A stretch of 11,990 nucleotides of DNA from Prevotella sp. (lineage in GTDB: Bacteria; Bacteroidota; Bacteroidia; Bacteroidales; Bacteroidaceae), in assembly GCA_017442765.1 (NCBI GenBank), contig JAFRZC010000225.1, positions 1 to 11,990 on the forward strand, read 5' to 3'. The translations under genes were made by a program, and so were the position numbers. Below are positions 5,941 through 11,990 of the stretch, piece after piece. The stretch's first letter is position 1; each line of letters begins with the position of its first letter. The notes under the pieces are model-generated. The model was not told where the DNA came from. It saw only the letters and a program-made list of their open reading frames with translations, and searched no databases.

Positions 5941-6582
5941 TTATTCCTCGGTTTCCTGTGGGGGCACGAGGCCCTCAATGTATTTGCAGAGGATGCGGAT
6001 GCCTCTCAGGTTCTCGCCGCCCTGGGGGATGATGAGGTCGGCATAGCGTTTGGTGGGCTCGATGAACTGCTCGTGCATGGGCTTGAGCACGTTGAGGTAG
6101 CGCTCGACGACCATCGAGACGGTGCGCCCGCGGTCGATGGTGTCGCGCTGGATGTTGCGGATGAGCCGCTCGTCGGGGTCGGTATCGACGAAAATCTTGA
6201 GGTCCATGATGTCGCGCAGCTTCTTGTTGATGAGCGTCATGATGCCTTCGATGATGATGACGGGCTTTGGCTCGACGTGGATGGTCTCGGGCAACCGGTT
6301 GCAGAGGATATAAGAATAGGTGGGCGGCTCGATGGCCTTACCCTCGCGCAGGGCGTTGATCTGCTTGTTGAGGAGCTTCCAGTCGAAGGCGTCGGGGTGG
6401 TCGAAGTTGATGGCATGGCGCTCCTCCTCGGTCATGTGCGAGGTGTCGTTGTAGTAGGAGTCGAGAGGCACGACGGCCACGTAGTGAGGCGGCAGTGCCT
6501 CGACGATTTTCTTCACGACGGTGGTCTTGCCGGAGCCTGTGCCTCCGGCAATGCCGATAATGGTGGTCTTTTCGGTGGGCAT
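5941..6582 (-). CDS. udk: Uridine kinase (uridine/cytidine kinase)
   Basis: Udk phosphorylates uridine and cytidine to UMP and CMP in pyrimidine salvage, in the cytoplasm. The 213-residue protein has the P-loop G13-G-T-G-S-G-K-T-T21 close to the N-terminus, the catalytic-aspartate motif D41-S-Y-Y44, NFDHPDAFD at 59-67, IIIEGI around E112, and IQRDTIDRGRT in the lid region, all typical of the family and at normal length. The start at 6582 (MPTEKTTIIGIAGG) is preferred over an upstream ATG at 6693, because the longer form would overlap the EEP gene and add 37 residues with no family resemblance. Against the classical Y-D-[YF]-x-x-H-x-R segment this protein reads YSYILCNR (89-96), replacing the base-contacting His by Cys94. 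The gene lies 34 bases downstream of the EEP gene and is probably co-transcribed with it. Confidence 0.95.
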   Translation of the reverse strand: MPTEKTTIIGIAGGTGSGKTTVVKKIVEALPPHYVAVVPLDSYYNDTSHMTEEERHAINFDHPDAFDWKLLNKQINALREGKAIEPPTYSYILCNRLPETIHVEPKPVIIIEGIMTLINKKLRDIMDLKIFVDTDPDERLIRNIQRDTIDRGRTVSMVVERYLNVLKPMHEQFIEPTKRYADLIIPQGGENLRGIRILCKYIEGLVPPQETEE

Positions 6583-6616
6583 TTTTGTTGGGATTTTCTG
6601 GGATTTGACGTGAGGG

Positions 6617-7672
6617 CTATTGCTGTTCCTTGAGCAGATAGACGACGACGGGCAGGTGGTCGCTGTAGCCGTCGAGCCATACGCCGCCGGCATGGGTGCG
6701 CTTGGGGTTGCCCTTGTACTTGCCCTCGGTCTGCAGCAGGTAGTCGCGCTTGAAGATCTGATGCTTCCAGAATTTCAGCTCGCTGTAGTTGTTGACACCC
6801 TTCGGGTTGAGCAGGTTCGGGGTCATGACAATCTGGTCAAACAGGTTCCACGAGCCGTTGTAGCGCAGGGTGCCCCTGCCTTCCTTGGCCAGGATGTTGT
6901 ACCAGGGGTTGTACATGTCGTCGGCTCCCACCTTATTTATATCTCCTTTCGCGCCGAGTTCCTTCACCATGCTCCGGTTGGTGGGGTCGTCGTTCATGTC
7001 GCCCATGATGAAGATTTTACATTGCGGGTCGTCGCGCAGCAGCGAGTCTTTCACCACTTTCACTTGCCGTCCGGCTAACTCGCGGTATTCGGAGCCTGCG
7101 AACCGGCTGGGCCAGTGGCAGACGATGACGGTCACGTGCTCGTCGGCCATCGTGCCGCTGACGGTGAGGAAGCCACGGGTCTGGCGGTCGTTGTCGATGT
7201 CCTCCTGCTTCTCATAGCGGTAGGGCACGAGCTTCACGTCGCGCACGGTGAAGAGGTCGGGGCGATAGAGCATGGCGCAATCGACACCGCGCTTGTCGGG
7301 TCCCTCGATGTGAACAAACTGATAGCCGCGCGCGGCGAGCTCGGGCTGGGCGCAGAGGTCGGTGAGCGCTTTGGCGTTCTCCACCTCGCTCACGCCGATG
7401 ACGGCGCAGCCCACGCCGGGCAGCACGTCGGTGCCGAGGTCGGACAGGGCGTAGGCCATGTTGTGGAGTTTGTGGCTGTACTTCAACCCCGTCCACTTAT
7501 TCGTACCGTCAGGCAGATACTCGTAGTCGTTCTTGCCCTCGTCGTGGCATGTGTCAAAAAGGTTCTCCAGGTTGTAGAATCCTACGGCATAGGCAGAAAA
7601 CTTCTTCTCCTGTGCCTGCGCCGCCGTTGCAAACAGCATCAGGGTCGCGAAAAACAGAATGTGTCTTTTCAT
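6617..7672 (-). CDS. Secreted endonuclease/exonuclease/phosphatase (EEP) family enzyme
   Basis: The 351-residue protein starts with a signal peptide (MKRHILFFATLMLFATAAQA, cleavage likely after A20; no lipobox cysteine), so it should act in the periplasm or outside the cell. It then has the complete EEP (DNase I-like) active-site set: YNLENLFD with N34, IGVSEVEN with the metal-binding E96, KRGVDCAMLY, CHWPSR with H186, MGDMNDDP with D225 and N227, and the closing GYSDHLPVV with D338-H339. Family members are metal-dependent phosphodiesterases cutting DNA, RNA, nucleotides or phospholipids; the substrate cannot be fixed from the motifs, but the neighbouring udk and OB-fold lipoproteins favour nucleic acids. 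A consensus Bacteroidetes promoter lies upstream on the - strand (7707-7739). Bacteroidetes often carry this enzyme near TonB receptors and DUF5689 proteins, as here. Confidence 0.9.
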   Translation of the reverse strand: MKRHILFFATLMLFATAAQAQEKKFSAYAVGFYNLENLFDTCHDEGKNDYEYLPDGTNKWTGLKYSHKLHNMAYALSDLGTDVLPGVGCAVIGVSEVENAKALTDLCAQPELAARGYQFVHIEGPDKRGVDCAMLYRPDLFTVRDVKLVPYRYEKQEDIDNDRQTRGFLTVSGTMADEHVTVIVCHWPSRFAGSEYRELAGRQVKVVKDSLLRDDPQCKIFIMGDMNDDPTNRSMVKELGAKGDINKVGADDMYNPWYNILAKEGRGTLRYNGSWNLFDQIVMTPNLLNPKGVNNYSELKFWKHQIFKRDYLLQTEGKYKGNPKRTHAGGVWLDGYSDHLPVVVYLLKEQQ

Positions 7673-7706
7673 TCGTTGTTAAAGATTAATAGTTTTGATT
7701 TTTGTG

Positions 7707-7739
7707 CAAAGATAATGCATTTTTTTGAATAATCGCAAA
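7707..7739 (-). promoter_or_regulatory. Bacteroidetes-type promoter for the EEP-udk unit
   Basis: Read on the - strand, TTTG (7739-7736) is followed after 21 bases by TATCTTTG (7714-7707), matching the Bacteroidetes housekeeping sigma consensus TTTG-N19-21-TAnnTTTG. Transcription would begin near 7700, giving a leader of roughly 28 bases before the ATG at 7672. Confidence 0.75.
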
Positions 7740-7756
7740 TAAAAAGTCTTTTTTCT

Positions 7757-7787
7757 TTTGTGCACTCAAAAAATTACCGTATCTTTG
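7757..7787 (+). promoter_or_regulatory. Bacteroidetes-type promoter for the TonB receptor operon
   Basis: TTTG (7757-7760) is followed after 19 bases by TATCTTTG (7780-7787), a perfect match to TTTG-N19-21-TAnnTTTG. Transcription would start about 7 bases downstream (near 7794), leaving a leader of about 33 AT-rich bases that contains a short direct repeat (ataatct at 7801 and 7814). No Shine-Dalgarno sequence is visible before the ATG at 7828, as usual in this phylum. Confidence 0.8.
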
Positions 7788-7827
7788 CAGGGAAAAAATA
7801 ATAATCTATTATAATAATCTAAAAAGT

Positions 7828-10368
7828 ATGCAGAAAAAGCTTAAATTAGCAGTGATAGCCTTGTGCTGTTCGTCGTTGGCGTTTGCGCAGACCGACGACA
7901 AGCAGGGGCAAAAAGCCGCCACGGTTGACGAGTCGGCCTTCACATTCTCTGAGTCGCAGCTGGGCGAGGACGACAACGTGTCGCAGGAGGTGACCATCCT
8001 CGGCTCCAACAGCAACGTGTATGCAAGCGAAGTAGGCTACCGCTTCAGCCCCGCGAGGTTCAAGTTCCGGGGGTACAACTCGAAGTACAGCGACATCTAC
8101 ATCAACGGCAACCCCATGAACGACATCGAGCGCGGGGAGTTCCGCTACTCGCTCGTGGGCGGACTGAACAACCAGACGCGCAGCATGGAGAGCGCGCTGC
8201 CCTTCGAGGACAACGCGTTCAGTATGCCGGCGATGGGCGGGTCGAACAACTACAACTTCCGCCCGTCGAGTATGCCTACGGGGCATCGCCTCTCGCTCGC
8301 AGCGGCCAACCGTAGCTACACCTTCCGCGGGCAGTATGCCTACAACTCGGGTGTGACACCTAAGGGATGGGCCTACTCAGTAGGACTGTCGTACCGCTGG
8401 TCAAACACCGAGACCGCCCTCATCGAGGGAACGTTCTACAACTCGCTCTCCTACTACCTCGGAGCAGAGAAGATCATCAATCCGCAGCACTCCATCTCGC
8501 TCGTCACATGGGGCAACCCCACCGAGCGTGCCGCACAGGCCGCCTCGACCGACGAGATGTACTGGCTGGCCAACAACCGCTACTACAACCCCAACTGGGG
8601 CTACCAGAACGGCAAGAAGCGCAACGCCCGCATCATCAAGGACTTCGCGCCCTCGGCCATGTTCACATGGGACTGGAAGATCGACGAGACCGCAAAGCTC
8701 ACCACCACGCTCTTCGGAAAGTATGCCATGTACAGCTCCTCGGCACTGCGCTACAACAACGGCACCAACCCCGCAGCCGACTACTACAGCCTCATGCCGA
8801 GCTACAACTACAACGTGTGGGATCCGGAAGACACGAAGAACCGTGGCGCGAGCAACCTGGCCGCATGGCAGGCATCGGTCGATTACCTGACCGCCTCGAA
8901 GGCCAACCGCCAGATTAACTGGGACCGCCTCTACTTCGCCAACCGCGCCGCATCGGCTCAGGGCATGGACGCCATGTACTACCAGCAGGCCTACCACGAC
9001 GACCAGCTGACGGTCAACCTGGCCTCCACGCTCCGCAAGCAGATTGACAACAACAAGGTGTTCTCCTCGGGCCTGGTGCTTTCTACCAACAAGGGTATGC
9101 ACTACCAGACACTTGAGGACATGCTCGGAGCCTCGACCTTCCGCAACGTGAACACCTATCTCGTGGGCACCTATCTCGAGAGCGACCCCCGCGCACAGTA
9201 CGACGTAAACCACCCCAACCAGGAAGTCAAGGTCGGCGACAAGTTTGCCTACGACTATAACATCTACGCCAAGAAGGCCGGCCTCTGGGCTACCTATGCC
9301 GAGAACTTCGGCCCGCTGCACTACTCTATCTCGGCCCGCATGGCTTACAACACCCTCCAGCGCGAGGGAAAGATGCGCAACGGACTGGCACTCGAGAACT
9401 CATACGGCCGCAGCAAGCTCGCCGAGTTCCTCGACGGTGGCGTGAAGCTCGGCTCGTCCTATAACCTTGGGCGCGGACATGCCCTTTCCTTCGGTGTCGG
9501 CTACGAACGCAAGGCTCCCGTCGCACGTGTGGCTTTCTCCGCACCGCAGATCAACAACAACTTCGCCCTCGGCTTGAAGTCGGAAAGAGTCTTCAGCACC
9601 GAGCTCGGCTATCAGTGGGAGACCACATGGCTCCACGCCAACGTCAGTGCCTACTACAGCCGACTGGGCGACGTGGCTGAGTACAGCATGTACTACGATG
9701 ACGCCGAAAACTCGTTCACCTATGCCTCCATCACCGGCATCAAAAAGCAGTTCTACGGTATCGAGGCCGGACTGAACTTCAAGATCAACACCATGTTCAA
9801 CGTGAAGGTGCTCGGAACTATCAGCGATGCCAAATACGACAACGATGCCAATATCGTCTATATGCGCTCACAGGACGGTGTGTACAAGCAAGACATCCTG
9901 CTCAACAAAGACATGCGCGAGGGCGGCACACCGCTGTCGGCCTTCAGCATCGATCTCGGCTATCGCAAGAGCGGGTGGTACATCGACCTCATCGGCAACT
10001 ACTACGACCGCATCTACCTCTACTACACGCCGGTTACGCGCTACAAGAACGAGAACATCACAACCGACAATGCCGGCAACGAGGTGCTCAACCGCTACGC
10101 TCAGGCCAAGGGACACGGCGGCTTCATGCTCGACGGCAGCATCAGTAAAAGTATCTATCTGCGCCACCATGGCCAGCTGCGCTTCAACCTCATGGTCACC
10201 AATATCCTCAACACCGACAACATCGTCACCGGTGGTATGGAGCAAAACCGCAAGGACCGCAAGTCGGCCACCGACGAGGATATGCGTGCCTACAAGTTCC
10301 AGCTCAATCCCAAGAAGTTCTACGCCAACGGACTCAACGGAATGTTTATGATTACCTACTTATTCTAA
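7828..10368 (+). CDS. TonB-dependent outer-membrane receptor, short N-terminus
   Basis: This 846-residue protein has a signal peptide (cleavage probably AFA|Q, after residue 20), an acidic/Ser-rich segment to about 50, a plug-like region with FKFRGYNSKYSDIYINGNPMND at about 78-99 (an RGY motif and YINGxPxND, as in TonB receptor plugs), and then a long series of aromatic-alternating amphipathic strands typical of a 22-strand barrel. It ends in MFMITYLF, a proper beta-signal with terminal Phe for BAM-dependent insertion. Unlike SusC-type receptors it has no N-terminal carboxypeptidase-like (CarboxypepD_reg-like) domain, and I see no clear TonB box. Codon use is strongly biased to C-ending codons, suggesting high expression. 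It heads an operon with two OB-fold-type lipoproteins, which may act as its surface partners much as SusD does for SusC. The ligand is unknown; nucleic acid is a hypothesis from the context. Confidence 0.85.
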   Translation: MQKKLKLAVIALCCSSLAFAQTDDKQGQKAATVDESAFTFSESQLGEDDNVSQEVTILGSNSNVYASEVGYRFSPARFKFRGYNSKYSDIYINGNPMNDIERGEFRYSLVGGLNNQTRSMESALPFEDNAFSMPAMGGSNNYNFRPSSMPTGHRLSLAAANRSYTFRGQYAYNSGVTPKGWAYSVGLSYRWSNTETALIEGTFYNSLSYYLGAEKIINPQHSISLVTWGNPTERAAQAASTDEMYWLANNRYYNPNWGYQNGKKRNARIIKDFAPSAMFTWDWKIDETAKLTTTLFGKYAMYSSSALRYNNGTNPAADYYSLMPSYNYNVWDPEDTKNRGASNLAAWQASVDYLTASKANRQINWDRLYFANRAASAQGMDAMYYQQAYHDDQLTVNLASTLRKQIDNNKVFSSGLVLSTNKGMHYQTLEDMLGASTFRNVNTYLVGTYLESDPRAQYDVNHPNQEVKVGDKFAYDYNIYAKKAGLWATYAENFGPLHYSISARMAYNTLQREGKMRNGLALENSYGRSKLAEFLDGGVKLGSSYNLGRGHALSFGVGYERKAPVARVAFSAPQINNNFALGLKSERVFSTELGYQWETTWLHANVSAYYSRLGDVAEYSMYYDDAENSFTYASITGIKKQFYGIEAGLNFKINTMFNVKVLGTISDAKYDNDANIVYMRSQDGVYKQDILLNKDMREGGTPLSAFSIDLGYRKSGWYIDLIGNYYDRIYLYYTPVTRYKNENITTDNAGNEVLNRYAQAKGHGGFMLDGSISKSIYLRHHGQLRFNLMVTNILNTDNIVTGGMEQNRKDRKSATDEDMRAYKFQLNPKKFYANGLNGMFMITYLF

Positions 10369-10388
10369 TATAAATACGAAGCCAAGAT

Positions 10389-11258
10389 ATGAAACGTATT
10401 CAATATTTTCTCATGGCATTGCTCTGCACGATGTTCGTAACCTCGTGCATGGACGGCGAAAACAACTTCTTCGACCTCGACGGCAATGAGTGGACAGACC
10501 CCAACTTCCCTGAGGGGTCTCCCTACGGCAACAACAATATCACCGAGGACAACATCATCACCATCGCGCAGCTGAAAACCAAGTACAGCAGTGCCTTTTC
10601 AGGCAGTGCCTGCGTAGAGGTGAAAGACGACGTGAAGATCAAGGCCTACGTCACCGGCAACGACATCGGCGGCAACATCTACAAGCAGGTGGCCGTGCAG
10701 GATGCTACGGGTGCCATCATCATTGGCATCAACAAGGCCGGTCTCTGCGGCTATCTGGCCGAAGGACAGCAAATCATCATCGACCTGAAGGGTCTCTACG
10801 TAGGCGCATACGGCAGCCAGCCGCAGATAGGCGCACCCTACAACGGAGGCATCGGACGTATGGCCGAGAGCATCTGGATGCAGCACTTCAAACTCGTGGG
10901 CGACATCGACGCCGATGCCATCCAACCTGTCGATTTCAACAGCGTGAAGGGCGACATCGCTGCCAATTGCGGTAAGCTCGTCGTGCTGAAGAACGTCACG
11001 TTCAAAAACGCTGACGGCACAAAGACGCTCATCGATGGCAACAGCTCGGGCTCCAACTATTATGCTCAGGACATCGACGGACTGTCGAACACCATCGTCC
11101 GCACCTCGTCGTATGCCGATTTTGCGGCAATGGTTATGCCCTTCGACCTCTCCACAGGGCAGAAGAAAGCCTGCAACATTGTGGGCATCGCCTCGCGCTA
11201 TAGCAACACGTGGCAGATTATGATTCGCAAGACCAGCGACATTACAGTAATCGAATAA
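10389..11258 (+). CDS. DUF5689 OB-fold-type lipoprotein
   Basis: The 289-residue product begins with a lipoprotein signal (MKRIQYFLMALLCTMFVTSC, lipidated Cys20) followed by an acidic patch (MDGENNFFDLD), compatible with the export signal that places Bacteroidetes lipoproteins on the cell surface. From about residue 56 it matches the DUF5689 pattern as I know it: ITIAQLKTKYSS, then V-K-I-K-A-Y-V-T-G-N-D-I-G-G-N-I-Y-K-Q at 82-100, QDATGAIIIGI, and DLKGLYVGAYGSQPQIG. DUF5689 is thought to be an OB-fold-like domain, a fold often used to bind nucleic acids or oligosaccharides. It starts 20 bases after the receptor gene and 27 bases before the next lipoprotein gene, so all three are probably one transcript. 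It probably serves as a surface binding partner of the receptor; this is inference. Confidence 0.88.
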   Translation: MKRIQYFLMALLCTMFVTSCMDGENNFFDLDGNEWTDPNFPEGSPYGNNNITEDNIITIAQLKTKYSSAFSGSACVEVKDDVKIKAYVTGNDIGGNIYKQVAVQDATGAIIIGINKAGLCGYLAEGQQIIIDLKGLYVGAYGSQPQIGAPYNGGIGRMAESIWMQHFKLVGDIDADAIQPVDFNSVKGDIAANCGKLVVLKNVTFKNADGTKTLIDGNSSGSNYYAQDIDGLSNTIVRTSSYADFAAMVMPFDLSTGQKKACNIVGIASRYSNTWQIMIRKTSDITVIE

Positions 11259-11285
11259 CGAAAAACAATAAAAAGATATAAGACT

Positions 11286-11990
11286 ATGAAAAAAGTATTT
11301 TTATCCATGCTTGCAATAGCCATTGCAGCATTTACATTTACAAGCTGCGACGACGTGCCCATGCCGTATGACATGCCGAGCTCAGGAGGAAACGGGGGCA
11401 ATAATTATGGCACTCCTTCGGGTGAGGGCACCGCAGCCGACCCGTTCAATGTCGCAGCCGCGCTCAGTTACATCGCGGCAGGCGAAGACCTCGACCAGGA
11501 GGTTTACGTGAAGGGTATCATCGTATCCATTGATGAGGTAAACACGTCATTTGGCAATGCCACGTTCAACATCTCTGACGATGGTACCAACACCAACGTG
11601 TTGAAAGTCTATAGGAGCAAAGGCTTGAACAATCAGAACATCAAGAGTGAAGATGAGATTAGTGTAGGCAACGAGGTGGTCATCGTAGGCAAGCTCGTCA
11701 ACTATAACGGCACTTACGAGTTCACCCAAGGCTGCTACATCTACTCACTCAATGGCAGTGGCGGTGGCGGCACTGGCGAAGCCACTGGTGACGGAACACT
11801 GGCCAATCCCTACAACTCCGTTGCCGCTGCCAACTATGCCAAGTCCCTCGGCAGCGACGTGAACTCGCCGAAGGATGTGTATATCAAGGGTAAGGTCGTT
11901 TCGATTGCTGTTGACAAGAATGGAGTGGCTCAGAACTTTGATAACGGAACATACGGCAATGCCAGCTTCTATATCTCCGACGACGGAACA
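11286..11990 (+). CDS. Surface lipoprotein with tandem OB-fold-like repeats (DUF6359-like), cut by the window end
   Basis: An open frame from ATG 11286 runs 235 codons to the last base without a stop. It begins with a lipoprotein signal (MKKVFLSMLAIAIAAFTFTS, Cys21) and then DD, an acidic surface-export-like signal, followed by a Gly/Asn/Ser-rich spacer (31-46). Two homologous repeats follow. The first is about 48-155: GTAADPFNVAAAL, VYVKGIIVSIDE at 73-84, FGNATFNISDDGT at 89-101. The second is from about 170 on: GTLANPYNSVAAAN, VYIKGKVVSIAVD at 198-210, YGNASFYISDDGT at 223-235. A Gly-rich linker (157-169) joins them. The pattern fits the OB-fold-like DUF6359 family found in secreted Bacteroidetes proteins next to nucleases. 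The second repeat is cut at the window edge, so the total number of repeats and any C-terminal domain are unknown. Confidence 0.82.
   Translation, partial: MKKVFLSMLAIAIAAFTFTSCDDVPMPYDMPSSGGNGGNNYGTPSGEGTAADPFNVAAALSYIAAGEDLDQEVYVKGIIVSIDEVNTSFGNATFNISDDGTNTNVLKVYRSKGLNNQNIKSEDEISVGNEVVIVGKLVNYNGTYEFTQGCYIYSLNGSGGGGTGEATGDGTLANPYNSVAAANYAKSLGSDVNSPKDVYIKGKVVSIAVDKNGVAQNFDNGTYGNASFYISDDGT

Noticed and set aside
6583..6693. A longer udk form with 37 extra N-terminal residues
   Set aside because: The extension would overlap the 3' end of the EEP gene and is low-complexity Ser/Thr/Pro-rich; the conserved P-loop begins only about 12 residues after the inner ATG at 6582, as is normal for the family.
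7840..7869. A lipoprotein signal (CC at residues 13-14) in the TonB receptor
   Set aside because: The cysteines sit inside the hydrophobic core with no proper lipobox order; AFA|Q at 18-21 gives a standard signal peptidase I site, as expected for a barrel protein.
8401..9321. A 306-codon open frame on the - strand inside the TonB receptor gene
   Set aside because: It is antisense to barrel strands, with repetitive Val/Gly/His composition produced by the strong codon bias of the receptor gene. No start signal or family resemblance was seen.

Overview
The window looks like chromosomal DNA from a Bacteroidales bacterium, most likely Prevotella or a close relative (Prevotellaceae). The grounds are: protein families typical of Bacteroidetes (a TonB-dependent outer-membrane receptor followed by DUF5689 and OB-fold lipoproteins with acidic residues just after the lipidated cysteine), two promoters matching the Bacteroidetes consensus TTTG-N19-21-TAnnTTTG, a lack of clear Shine-Dalgarno sequences, and moderately GC-rich genes separated by AT-rich gaps. 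The genus is an inference from memory of such proteins; no search was run.

Left part (1-5445, + strand). The tail of a probable PlsC-type acyltransferase is followed by a membrane-anchored zinc-ribbon protein, a GT2 polyprenol-phosphate glycosyltransferase and mfd (transcription-repair coupling factor, GTG start). The last three genes are tightly spaced (28 and 14 bases) and may be co-transcribed. The mfd gene is the most remarkable object here. It carries two different palindromic repeat elements, each inserted in frame (2902-3006 and 4883-4978), plus a probable degenerate third one (2256-2301), and yet the gene stays open for 1178 codons. This resembles in design the Rickettsia palindromic elements that settle inside protein genes.

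Middle (5446-5940). A 495-base convergent gap holds no credible gene but is dense in repeats: a hairpin just after mfd, AT-rich palindromes with an imperfect 22-base period, a G-rich tract with 11-base periodicity, and two strong hairpins close to the end of udk.

Right part. On the - strand a secreted endonuclease/exonuclease/phosphatase (EEP) family enzyme (6617-7672) lies 34 bases upstream of uridine kinase udk (5941-6582). Divergent from it, on the + strand, are a TonB-dependent receptor (7828-10368), a DUF5689 lipoprotein (10389-11258) and a second lipoprotein with at least two tandem OB-fold-like repeats (11286 to beyond the window end; not closed by a stop here). The two units share a 155-base divergent promoter region with back-to-back promoters.

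A working hypothesis is that the right part is a nucleic-acid capture and salvage locus: surface OB-fold lipoproteins and a receptor take up polynucleotide or oligonucleotide material, the exported EEP enzyme cleaves it, and uridine kinase phosphorylates the resulting pyrimidine nucleosides. The gene families are well supported by sequence; the joint function is inference.
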